From contig JAKEFC010000281.1 in the NCBI GenBank assembly GCA_022616235.1, positions 1-39,485 on the forward strand: 39,485 bases of DNA. The letters are read 5' to 3'. Position 1 is the stretch's first letter; the number at the start of each line of letters is the position of its first letter. The notes below the pieces were generated by a model that had not been told where the DNA came from, did not search any database, and was given only the letters and a program-made list of their open reading frames with translations. This stretch comes from Planctomycetota bacterium (GTDB lineage: Bacteria; Planctomycetota; UBA8108; UBA1146; JAKEFC01). The position numbers and the translations under genes are program-made. Positions 19,018-27,419 of this stretch are shown here, piece by piece.

Positions 19018-19926
19018 TCAGTTGCCATGCGCGAGCAGCGAGCCGAACGGAAGGAACCAAGCGCCGCTCGCGGCCATCGATTCCGGCACCCCCGCCGGCG
19101 GCGGCGCCGCCGCGAGCACGTCGGTTTGGCAGGCGCGCGCTGCCTGCGCCAACCAGTCGCGATCCACGCTTCCCATGCCGCAGAGTCCGTCGATGGCGAG
19201 GAATGGGTGGCGGTCCTCGCACGCGAGGAGCGTCTCGCGAAGGTTGCGGATCCCTTCTTCGCCGTGCAGGGGGAGGGGATCGCCATCGCGCGGAATGCGC
19301 ACCGAGAGATTGCGGAGCGCAAGGGGCCGGCCTCGAGCGAACACGGCGGCCGCCGCGCTCCCCGCATCCGAGTAGACGCCCGCGAAGGAGCGCTCGCGGC
19401 GGTCGCCGAGCTTCGCAAAGTGACAGAACGCGCGAATCGCCGCGGAGAATGCCGGTTCGAGGCCGCGGAGCGGATGGGGGAGGCGCTGCGTCCATTCCTG
19501 CCAATGGTTCACCGCGGAGCGTCGGACGGCGATGAGCAGGCCCAAATGCGCGGCGCTCGCGGACATTTCGGTCGCGGGCGCGAGAATCTCGAAGTCGTAG
19601 ACGGGGTCGAGATCGCCGACGTGGAACATCTTCTCGGCTTCCCAGCGGGTCCCTTGCGCGAGATCGGCATCGGGAAGTGCAGGGAGCGTCGCGATCGCGC
19701 CGCGGACGGCGAGCGGTGCGACCACGGCCCACCGTACTCTCTTGTCGCTCAAGAGTTGGCGAATGCCCTCGGGGGGCGGGGGGAATACGCCCCCTTCGAG
19801 CGTGATCGTGCCGCCGGCGACGAGCGCCGGCTCCGCCGCCGGACCCTCGGCGATGAGCCAGTGGCATTCTCCCGGCACGAGCGCGATTGCGCCGCGGCGG
19901 TCGCGGCGAGCCCAATTCCACTTCAT
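19018..19926 (-). CDS. PilM/GspL-cytoplasmic-like actin-fold protein
   Basis: 302 aa from MKWNWARRDRRGAIAL; RWEAEKMFHVGDLDPVYDFEIL resembles PilM-family text; between secretin and PilN-like genes. The listed 930-aa ORF is mostly antisense/off-frame to the secretin. Confidence 0.6.
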   Translation of the reverse strand: MKWNWARRDRRGAIALVPGECHWLIAEGPAAEPALVAGGTITLEGGVFPPPPEGIRQLLSDKRVRWAVVAPLAVRGAIATLPALPDADLAQGTRWEAEKMFHVGDLDPVYDFEILAPATEMSASAAHLGLLIAVRRSAVNHWQEWTQRLPHPLRGLEPAFSAAIRAFCHFAKLGDRRERSFAGVYSDAGSAAAAVFARGRPLALRNLSVRIPRDGDPLPLHGEEGIRNLRETLLACEDRHPFLAIDGLCGMGSVDRDWLAQAARACQTDVLAAAPPPAGVPESMAASGAWFLPFGSLLAHGN

Positions 19927-21905
19927 GGCGTGAGCAGCTCCTCGAAGCGGACTCGGAGCGCGCGGAGCGCGTCCGAGCGGCGGCGATCCACATCCATCGC
20001 GCGCTCCGCTTCCCCGCGCTCGCGCACGATGTGCGGGGTCACGAAGATGATCAGCTCGGTCTTCTCCTCGACGGACTCGCGATGGCGGAAGAGCCAGCGG
20101 AGCAGCGGCACGCTGCCGAGGACCGGCACCTTGCGCACTTTTTCGCTCGTCGTCTGCTCGATGAGGCCTCCGATCACCGCGGTCTCGCCGGAGCGCAGGA
20201 GCACTTGCGTGTCCGCCTCCCGCGTGCTGATCACGGGAAATCGATTGTCCACCAAGTCCAAGAGCGCGCTCACGGCGGGGTGGATCACCATATGGACCCT
20301 GTCTCCCTCGGCAACCGTGGGGATTACGATCAGTTGGATCCCGATGTCTTCGTAGTAGGCAAGGGAGACGGTACGCACCGCCGTCTGCGGGTCGATCGTC
20401 TCCGTGGTGACCGGAAACTTCTGGCCGATGAGTATGCGCGCTTCGACGCTGTCGAGCGTCGTTATGTTCGGCTTCGAGACGATCTCCGCGTTCTCCGACT
20501 GGTCGATGAGTCGCAGCACCGCCGTGAGCTGATCCGCGGAGAGCGACCCGAACGTGAATCCGCTGGTGGTCGTGGGAAACGGCGGGAAGTAGCGGCCGCC
20601 GGCGGGGTCCCAAGGCAGCGTGTGCGGCCGCGTCGCTCCGGCGATCGACAGCACGGCGTTCCAATCGATGCCATGGCTGCGCTCGTCGTCCTTCGTGACC
20701 TGGACGATCACGACTTCCACTTCGATCTGGCGCGGCATCACGTCGAGAGCTTGAATGCGCTCGGCGATCGCCGTGACGATCTCCGGTCGATCCGTCACGC
20801 TGATCACCCGCGACCGCACGGACTCTCCCCGGTCGCGGGTGTCGTCTTGGGCGCGCTGCTCCGTGATCTTGCTGCCGAACTGGAATCCGCCATGCGGCGC
20901 CGGCGCGAAGCAAGTGATCTTCCCGGCGCCGCTCAGCATTTTCTCCAGATAGCGCTTCATGTCCCAACCGTCGACGAAGCGAAGGGAGAATTCCCTCGTG
21001 ACCAGCTCCTCCTGCGCCGACTTGCGGCTCGTGATCACGATCACGCCGTTCTCCTCGCGATAGGCGCAGTCCACGTCGCGCAGGATCAGCGCGAGCGCCT
21101 GCGGCCACGCGACCTTTTCGAGGCGCGCGTTGAGCAGCGCGGCGTGGGTGCCGCTCACGTAGACGTTGAGTCCGAGGGTCGCGTTGAGCAGCATCGCGAG
21201 GTCGTCGAGGGGATAGGCCTGCAGGCGCACGTTCACCGTGCCGTCGTCGTTCTTGGTGATTTCGCCGATCGCATCGCGGGGGGGGACATCGATGGTCGGA
21301 ATCAGATCGCGGATCACGTCGATGATCTGCGGCGAGTCGATGATCGAAAGGGTCCGTCCGACGTCGCCGCTCCCCGCCAGCGCTTCGATATGGCCGTTCT
21401 TGGAGAGGAGCGGCGCGAGGATCTGCTTCACCGCCACCGGGTCGCTGTAGCGAAGGCGTACGATGAGCGGAAAGCGCTCCGCGGCGAGGTCGTCGCCGCG
21501 GGGAAGGCGCGTCACGCGCAGGATGCCGTTCTCCTCCACCATCGCGTAGTTGTGCGCTTTGAGAATGCTCTGCAGCGCTTGGCGCCACTCGAGATTGGTG
21601 ATCTTGACGGTCACTTTCTCGGACAACGCCTCGCCGGTGACGAGGTTCACGTTGCGCTCGCGCAATATGAATTGGATGACGCTGCGCAGGTCGATGTTGT
21701 CGAAGTTCAAGGTGACGCGGTCGGCGGTGCTGGCCGCCGGCGGCGTCGCGGCGGGAGGCGGGGCGACCTGCGCCCCGCTTGGGTCCGCGGCGGCCACGAA
21801 GAACGCGCACGCCGCGAAGACAGGCACGATGCGCCGGCGCGCGGCTCGTTCCCTCCGCTGGGGGAGGCGACGGAGCAATGGGTCGTGCGGCGGCCGGAGG
21901 GGCAT
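19923..21905 (-). CDS. Type II secretion / type IV pilus family secretin (GspD/PilQ-like)
   Basis: STN-like N-terminal units; secretin C-domain VLLRSGETAVIGGLIEQTTSEKVRKVPVLGSVPLLRWLFRHRESVEEKTELIIFVTPHIV; ATGA overlap with the PilM-like gene. Confidence 0.95.
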   Translation of the reverse strand: MPLRPPHDPLLRRLPQRRERAARRRIVPVFAACAFFVAAADPSGAQVAPPPAATPPAASTADRVTLNFDNIDLRSVIQFILRERNVNLVTGEALSEKVTVKITNLEWRQALQSILKAHNYAMVEENGILRVTRLPRGDDLAAERFPLIVRLRYSDPVAVKQILAPLLSKNGHIEALAGSGDVGRTLSIIDSPQIIDVIRDLIPTIDVPPRDAIGEITKNDDGTVNVRLQAYPLDDLAMLLNATLGLNVYVSGTHAALLNARLEKVAWPQALALILRDVDCAYREENGVIVITSRKSAQEELVTREFSLRFVDGWDMKRYLEKMLSGAGKITCFAPAPHGGFQFGSKITEQRAQDDTRDRGESVRSRVISVTDRPEIVTAIAERIQALDVMPRQIEVEVVIVQVTKDDERSHGIDWNAVLSIAGATRPHTLPWDPAGGRYFPPFPTTTSGFTFGSLSADQLTAVLRLIDQSENAEIVSKPNITTLDSVEARILIGQKFPVTTETIDPQTAVRTVSLAYYEDIGIQLIVIPTVAEGDRVHMVIHPAVSALLDLVDNRFPVISTREADTQVLLRSGETAVIGGLIEQTTSEKVRKVPVLGSVPLLRWLFRHRESVEEKTELIIFVTPHIVRERGEAERAMDVDRRRSDALRALRVRFEELLTP

Positions 21906-21926
21906 CGGCGCTCCCTAACGTTCAGG

Positions 21927-21948
21927 TCCCGCTCGCAGCCGAGCGGGA
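21927..21948. other. Perfect hairpin upstream of the secretin start codon
   Basis: TCCCGCTCG-CAGC-CGAGCGGGA, 9-bp stem and 4-nt loop, in the 101-bp gap between the GspC/PilP-like stop and the secretin start. No U-tract downstream. Confidence 0.5.
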
Positions 21949-22006
21949 GAAAGCCCCCTCCGATGAACCGTCCTTCATTCCGCGGCGCGAAAGCGGCGCG
22001 CGATCG

Positions 22007-22636
22007 CTACCGATCGCCGCCGCCCGCAGCCGGCGGCAAGACCTGACGTTGCTCCCCGTATGGCTCGAACGGGAGCACGTATTCCTTGCCGTTCATTTCG
22101 ATGCAAACCTCGGCCTCGCGCACCGCGACCAGCCGCAACTTGGTGTCGAGCTTCTCTCCCTCGAAGATCACTTTCCCATCGAGGAGCGCGCCCCGCACGG
22201 CACCAGAATAATAGATGCCCCCCAGAGCGACGGGGCGGGGAGGCAGCTTGCGGGCACCGGTGCGCGCTCTTGCGCGCGCGGGCTCGGGAGTGCCGCCGCT
22301 CTGCAGCGCGAACGGATCGCCCTCGATCGCGACCTTGGGCAATTCCGTCGACATGGCGAGGACCCGCTCCAGCGCCTCCTTCTTGTAGCGGTATGCCCTC
22401 GGAGGCAATCCGCCCGGCGCCCCCGCTGGCGCGCCCGGAGCCGGCGCCGCCGCGGCTCCCGCAGCCTGCGTAGAGGTCTCCGTGCCGTTGGATCCGGCGC
22501 CAGGCGCTCCGGCGGCGGCCGCCGCTCCCCCCATGACCAGCCCGGCCGAATCGTTCCCGCGCATCGCCCAGGACAACAATCCGGCGCCGACGACCGCGAC
22601 GGTCACGAGCAGCAGGCGCTTCTCGCGCCGATTCAT
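22007..22636 (-). CDS. GspC/PilP-like periplasmic alignment protein
   Basis: 209 aa from MNRREKRLLLVTVAVVGAGLLSW (TM), Ala/Pro/Gly linker, then an HR-like domain VALGGIYYSGAVRGALLDGKVIFEGEKLDTKLRLVAVREAEVCIEMNGKEYVL. Confidence 0.7.
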   Translation of the reverse strand: MNRREKRLLLVTVAVVGAGLLSWAMRGNDSAGLVMGGAAAAAGAPGAGSNGTETSTQAAGAAAAPAPGAPAGAPGGLPPRAYRYKKEALERVLAMSTELPKVAIEGDPFALQSGGTPEPARARARTGARKLPPRPVALGGIYYSGAVRGALLDGKVIFEGEKLDTKLRLVAVREAEVCIEMNGKEYVLPFEPYGEQRQVLPPAAGGGDR

Positions 22637-23190
22637 GGCGCACGCTCCGGCGGCAGCGCTTCGACCTCCGCCGCGAGCGCAGCGATCGCGGCGCGCCCGC
22701 TTGGATCCAATCCCGGATCGGCGAGCGCAGCAGCGAGCATCTCTTCCCCATCCGCATCGGCGCCGGTCAGGAACAAGAGCCAAGCCATCTCGATGCGCGC
22801 TCGCGAATCGAGCTTCGCTCCGCGCATTTGCATCTCGCGATAGAGCGCAAGCGCGTGGCGTGCGCCGTCGAGCAACCGCCGCCGCGCGCTGCGCTGTCGC
22901 TCGTTGCCAGTGGCGCCGCGATCCCGCTCCGAAGCGGCCAGCTCGAGCCACTCCGCGGCCTGCCAGCGCGCGAGCCGCGCGGTCGCGCGGGCGTAGTCTT
23001 GGAGCGCACCGGCGTCGAAGTCGCTCGCGGCGAGCCGCGCGCGAGCATGATCGGCATCGGCGGCGAGTTCCGGGGGCAGAGCCTCCCACGCCGCGTAGTA
23101 GTGCGGCAGCGTCGCGGCGCGCGGCGCCCCGCCGGCGCAGCCGAAGGCAGCGAGCGCGCAAGCGAGCAATGTGCCGCGGAGCGGGGTCAT
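22633..23190 (-). CDS. Putative lipoprotein with helical/TPR-like repeats
   Basis: 185 aa from MTPLRGTLLACALAAFGCAGG (lipobox-like AAFGC); ATGA overlaps on both sides. Confidence 0.7.
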   Translation of the reverse strand: MTPLRGTLLACALAAFGCAGGAPRAATLPHYYAAWEALPPELAADADHARARLAASDFDAGALQDYARATARLARWQAAEWLELAASERDRGATGNERQRSARRRLLDGARHALALYREMQMRGAKLDSRARIEMAWLLFLTGADADGEEMLAAALADPGLDPSGRAAIAALAAEVEALPPERAP

Positions 23191-24491
23191 TCGCGTTCCT
23201 TCTCGTCGAGCCAGATCTTGAGCATCGAGCCGGGATCGTCGGAGGCTGGGGTCGCGAGGTAGGCGGCGACGCGGGGCACCACCTCGCGTTCGCGGTTCAG
23301 CTTGCCGGCGATTCTTACCAGCGCGTGGACGTACTCGATCCGGTCGCCGCACAGGTCGTGCGCTTCGCGGAACGATTCGTAGGCGTCTTCGAAATCGCCG
23401 CCGGCCTCGGCGGCGCGGCCGCGATGATGGGCGGCGGCGGCCTGAGCGATCGCGGCGAGCCGCGCCGCGTCGCCGTCCGAGGTCGCCGGGACCCCCGCGG
23501 TGCGCAGTGTCCCGAGCGCCTCCGCGACCCGCGTGCGGAGCCCCGCGAGCAACGAATCCAGCGCCCACGAAATCGCCGCGGCGAGGAGCGCGACCAGCGC
23601 GAACAAGGTCAGCACCCTGGTGCGGCGACGCGATCCCGGCCGAGCGGCGCCGGCGTCTTCCGGCGTGCAGGTCGCCGCCCCCGGCGGCGCCGCATCCCCG
23701 AGACAGGCGAGGACCTCCTGCATCGACTGCGGGCGGTCTCCCGGCGCTTTCTCCAAGCAACGGAGGATCAACTGTTCGCACTCGTGCGGGAGGTCGCGGC
23801 GCCGCGCGCGCGGGCTGGCCGGGGCGGAACGGCGCTGCATCTCCAACAGGTCGTAGACGGATTCGGAGTGAAACGGCGGGACGCCGCACACCAGCTCGTA
23901 AAGCATCACCCCGAAGGAATAGATGTCCGTGCGGTGATCGAGCGCGGTGCCGTCGCACTGTTCCGGGCTCATGTAGGCCGGCGTGCCGACGACGTTGCCG
24001 GTGGCGGTCAGCATCGTCAGGCCTTCGACTTGCACCAGTCCGAAATCGAGCAGCTTCGCCGTGTCGCCGGCGCAGACGATGACGTTGCTCGGCTTCAGAT
24101 CGCGGTGCGTCATCCCCCGTTCGTGGATCGCGGCCAGCGCGCGGGCGACCTGGCGCGCGAAGGCGAGCGCCGACGGGAGCGGCAGGCGGACGCCGTGCGT
24201 GCGCATCACGCGCGACAGCGGGACTCCCTCCAGGAATTCCATCGCGAGGTAGTGCACGCCCTCGCGGCAACCGACCTCGAACACGCGGACGATGTTCGGG
24301 TGGTCGAGGGACTTGAGCGCCTGGCCTTCGCGCTGAAAGCGCCGCGAGGTGATCGCGTTCACCATGTGGGGGAGAAGGATCTTGATCGCGACGCTGGCGC
24401 CATCGGCGTTGCGCAGCGCGCGATAGACGACCCCCATGCCCCCCTTGCCGACCTCGCGTTGGATCGTGTAGCCGGGAACCTGAGGATTCAT
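23187..24491 (-). CDS. Hanks-type Ser/Thr protein kinase with C-terminal TM and TPR-like region
   Basis: VGKGGMGVVYRAL, MTHRDLKPSNVIV, LLDFGLVQVEG, GTPAYMSPEQ; TM VLTLFALVALLAAAISWALDSLL. Confidence 0.95.
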   Translation of the reverse strand: MNPQVPGYTIQREVGKGGMGVVYRALRNADGASVAIKILLPHMVNAITSRRFQREGQALKSLDHPNIVRVFEVGCREGVHYLAMEFLEGVPLSRVMRTHGVRLPLPSALAFARQVARALAAIHERGMTHRDLKPSNVIVCAGDTAKLLDFGLVQVEGLTMLTATGNVVGTPAYMSPEQCDGTALDHRTDIYSFGVMLYELVCGVPPFHSESVYDLLEMQRRSAPASPRARRRDLPHECEQLILRCLEKAPGDRPQSMQEVLACLGDAAPPGAATCTPEDAGAARPGSRRRTRVLTLFALVALLAAAISWALDSLLAGLRTRVAEALGTLRTAGVPATSDGDAARLAAIAQAAAAHHRGRAAEAGGDFEDAYESFREAHDLCGDRIEYVHALVRIAGKLNREREVVPRVAAYLATPASDDPGSMLKIWLDEKERE

Positions 24492-25468
24492 CGCGCCACT
24501 TTGTCCTTGAGCAGCGCGAGCGGCGGCGCGATCTGCGTCGCGAACACTCTGAGCAGCATGGAGAGGTCGCGCTGGGCGGCGGTCGCATCGCCGGGCACGA
24601 CGAGGAATCCATGTACTTCGCTGCCCGCGCGGAGCGGCACGAGAGTGAACGGTCCGGAGGACTCTTCTCCTCCGCCCAGCTTCAGCGCGAGGCGCGGCAG
24701 CGCGGGCGCCTGGGCGGGCTGCACGATCGCGACTTCCCCCAGCAGCGCGAGATCTACGCCAAGCTCCTCCGCAGTGAATTCGCAGTCGGACGGCACTTCG
24801 GCCGCATAGCCCGGAGCGCGGACCAGGCGCCAGCCGGCGCCGTTGCGCGCGATCAAGAGCCCGCGTGGGACCTCGAGCTGCAGCCGCAGCATGTCGGCGA
24901 CGAGGTCGAAGAGCGGCTCGACCGCTTCCACCTCGCCGATCATGCGTCCGGTCTCGCAGAGGAGCTCCAGCTCCGCGACGCGGCGCCGCAGTTGGCCGTT
25001 CGCGTTCTTCAGGTCGCAGTTGATCTCTTGGAGATCGCGCGCCAGCGCCCGGTTGGCGAACAAGAGCCGCCTCCGTTCGAGGGCCTTCCGCACGATCTTG
25101 AGCAGGTCCTCCTCGAAATTGAGGATCGGCTTCGTGACGTAGTCGTACGCCCCGAGACGCATCGCCTCGACTGCGGTCTGCAGCGTCCCGTTGCCGCTCG
25201 CCATCAGGACTTCGACGTCCGGATAGCGCCTCTTGATCTCGCGCAGAAGCTCGACGCCGTTCATCCCCGGCATCACGATGTCCAGGATCGCAATGTCGAT
25301 CTGCTCGCGTTCCAGGATTACCAGCGCCTCGGTTGCATTCGCGGCAACGAGGACTTGGAACCCCTCCGTGGCGAAGTAGAGCTCGATCGCCTCGCGAATG
25401 AACGACTCATCGTCCACCACGAGGAGCTTCTCGCTCTTCGCGCTCGTCCTACGGACCGCCAAGCTCAT
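24488..25468 (-). CDS. Response regulator: receiver domain, coiled coil, GAF-like C-terminus, no recognisable DNA-binding domain
   Basis: From MSLAVRRTSAKSEKLLVVDDESFIREAIELYF; phospho-acceptor context IAILDIVMPGMNGVELL; ASGNGTLQTAVEAMRLGAYDYVTKPI; ATGA overlap with the kinase gene. Confidence 0.88.
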   Translation of the reverse strand: MSLAVRRTSAKSEKLLVVDDESFIREAIELYFATEGFQVLVAANATEALVILEREQIDIAILDIVMPGMNGVELLREIKRRYPDVEVLMASGNGTLQTAVEAMRLGAYDYVTKPILNFEEDLLKIVRKALERRRLLFANRALARDLQEINCDLKNANGQLRRRVAELELLCETGRMIGEVEAVEPLFDLVADMLRLQLEVPRGLLIARNGAGWRLVRAPGYAAEVPSDCEFTAEELGVDLALLGEVAIVQPAQAPALPRLALKLGGGEESSGPFTLVPLRAGSEVHGFLVVPGDATAAQRDLSMLLRVFATQIAPPLALLKDKVAR

Positions 25469-25517
25469 CGCCGAATTCTCGTTCCCACGGCGCTCCGCAG
25501 GGGAGCGCCCGGACTCG

Positions 25518-25937
25518 CTAGTAGCTCGACCACGCCACGCCGTACGCGTCGTTCCCAGCCAGATTGGGGCGGACGTCGCCGCTCGCGGGGATGTAGACCC
25601 AGCCACCGGTGCCATCCACGATGGCGACCTCGCCGTTGGTCTTCGTGATTCCGTCCGCCGGCACTTGCGGCAGGTAGTTGGGCGACAGCGCGGCGAGCGA
25701 TCCGGGCCGCGAACCGTTGTTGTCGGAGCGATATGTTTGAATCGCGGTTCGCAGCATCTGCAGGTTCGCCTTCGTCGTGGAGGCTCCGCTTCTGCCGACG
25801 TAGTCGACATAGTTCGGGACAATGATTGCCGCGAGCACGCCGATGATCACGATCACCATGACGAGCTCGATAAGAGTGAATCCCTTTCGGGACCTTGGAG
25901 GTAACACGGGGTGTGGGCCTTTCCAACAGCGAGTCAT
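25518..25937 (-). CDS. gspG: GspG-like type IV pilin-like pseudopilin
   Basis: 139 aa; leader MTRCWKGPHPVLPPRSRKG then FTLIELVMVIVIIGVLAAIIVPNYVDY (class III signal); ATGA overlap with the gspF stop. Confidence 0.9.
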   Translation of the reverse strand: MTRCWKGPHPVLPPRSRKGFTLIELVMVIVIIGVLAAIIVPNYVDYVGRSGASTTKANLQMLRTAIQTYRSDNNGSRPGSLAALSPNYLPQVPADGITKTNGEVAIVDGTGGWVYIPASGDVRPNLAGNDAYGVAWSSY

Positions 25938-27175
25938 CGTGGACCAAATCCACGGGGGATCTCCGCGAGCGGAATGAATATGCTCGCGGCGATCAGTCCG
26001 ACTACCACGGTCATGAGCACAATGATCAAGGGCTCGAGGATCTTCGGCAGCACGCGTATGGTGCGCTCCACGTCGCGATCGTAGAAGCGCGCCACGTTGC
26101 CGAGCATGTCTCCGAGGCTGCCCGACTCCTCGCCTACGGACACCATCGTCGAGACCATCGGCGGAACGTGCGGCGAGCGCGCCAACTCCTTGCCGAGAGG
26201 CGCTCCCTCCTTGAGGTTCGCTTCGACGCCCTGCATGAACTCTTCCAACGGGATGTTGCGGAGACCCGTGCGAGCGAGTTCGAGGCTCACCAGCAAGGAG
26301 ACTCCGCTGCTCTGCAAGAGCGCGAGGGTCTGGCAGAAGCGCGCGAGGACCAGCTTCGTGTAGAGGGGTCCGATCACCGGGCAGGTGAGCAGGAAGCGAT
26401 CGAATACCCTGCGCGAGGCGCGCACGCGCAAGGCGCACAATCCCGCGACCGCCGCAACCGCCCCTCCAATGGCGAGCGCGGGAAGATACGCCCGCAGCGT
26501 GGTGCCCAGCGTCAAGAGCGCGTTGGTCACCCAAGGCAGCTCCATCTTGAGCTGGACGAAGACTTTCGCGATGCGCGGCAGCACGAAGGAGATGAGGAAG
26601 ATGGTGACGGCGGTGCATGCCGTGACGAGCACAGTGGGATAGGCGAGGGCGCCCCGAATCTGCGAGCGCGTTTCCATCTGCTTTTCGCCGTAGCGAGCGA
26701 GGTCCTCGAGAACCTTGTCGAGATTGCCGGACACTTCGCCGACGTCGATTAGGTGCACGTAGTGCTTCGGAAAGAAGCGGGGGAATCGCTGCAGGCTGTC
26801 GGCGAACGACTCGCCTTTCTCCAGCGTGCCGATCACTCCATTGAGTACTCTCGACCACTGTGGATCGCCCAACTGTCCTTGCACGACTTGCAACCCGCGA
26901 ATGAGGGGAACTCCCGCGTGCATCATGGTGTGCAGATACCATGTGAATGCTACGAGGTCGCGCGTGCGGGAAGATTGCGTGCCAGCGGCGGGGTGCGTGG
27001 GCCTCACGACGGTGCGCGGCTCGCCGATGGTGCGACTCTGATGCTGGCGGCACTCGATCACGAAGCCGTCGACGCGTGCCAGGAACTCCGGCAGCTTCGA
27101 CTCCGATGGCACGGTGAGCAATTGCTCCTCCGTGGCACCGTCTGATCTTCGCACCTTCGCGAGATAGGTCGGCAT
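25934..27175 (-). CDS. gspF: GspF/PilC-family inner-membrane platform protein
   Basis: Start at MPTYLAKVRRSDG; two T2SSF-type domains (FTWYLHTMMHAGVPLIRGLQVV... and FCQTLALLQSSGVSLLVSLELA...VSVGEESGSLGDML). Confidence 0.93.
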   Translation of the reverse strand: MPTYLAKVRRSDGATEEQLLTVPSESKLPEFLARVDGFVIECRQHQSRTIGEPRTVVRPTHPAAGTQSSRTRDLVAFTWYLHTMMHAGVPLIRGLQVVQGQLGDPQWSRVLNGVIGTLEKGESFADSLQRFPRFFPKHYVHLIDVGEVSGNLDKVLEDLARYGEKQMETRSQIRGALAYPTVLVTACTAVTIFLISFVLPRIAKVFVQLKMELPWVTNALLTLGTTLRAYLPALAIGGAVAAVAGLCALRVRASRRVFDRFLLTCPVIGPLYTKLVLARFCQTLALLQSSGVSLLVSLELARTGLRNIPLEEFMQGVEANLKEGAPLGKELARSPHVPPMVSTMVSVGEESGSLGDMLGNVARFYDRDVERTIRVLPKILEPLIIVLMTVVVGLIAASIFIPLAEIPRGFGPR

Positions 27176-27386
27176 CCGATGGCTCTTCGATAGGGAATGA
27201 CGCACCGCGGCCAACGAGCGCGCGGCGCGACGGCCGGAACTCCGAAACCTGGACTTCTCCCTCTTCTAAGTCAAACATCCGGCGCGGTGTACGTCCAACG
27301 GGAGACGCGCGGCGTGGTGCGCTCTAGAGGGGGTTCCGGTAACTCCGAACGGGGGTGAGCGTTGCATGGCTGGGCACGGAGCGGCG

Positions 27387-27419
27387 AGGGGGCTCTGCGA
27401 AGGCCCCTTTGGAGCCCCT
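27387..27419. terminator. Terminator-like hairpin at the end of gspE, without U-tract
   Basis: AGGGGGCTC ... GAGCCCCT arms with an inner GGCCCC/GGGGCT-type complementarity, abutting the gspE stop codon. Confidence 0.35.

Noticed and set aside
19018-21810. 930-aa ORF in the track as a single protein
   Set aside because: The first ~628 residues are an off-frame reading of the secretin gene; only the last 302 aa (from MKWNW) look like a real PilM-like protein.
22633-24612. 659-aa ORF as a single protein
   Set aside because: Its N-terminal part is an off-frame reading of the Ser/Thr kinase; the real start is at 23190 (lipoprotein) with an ATGA overlap.
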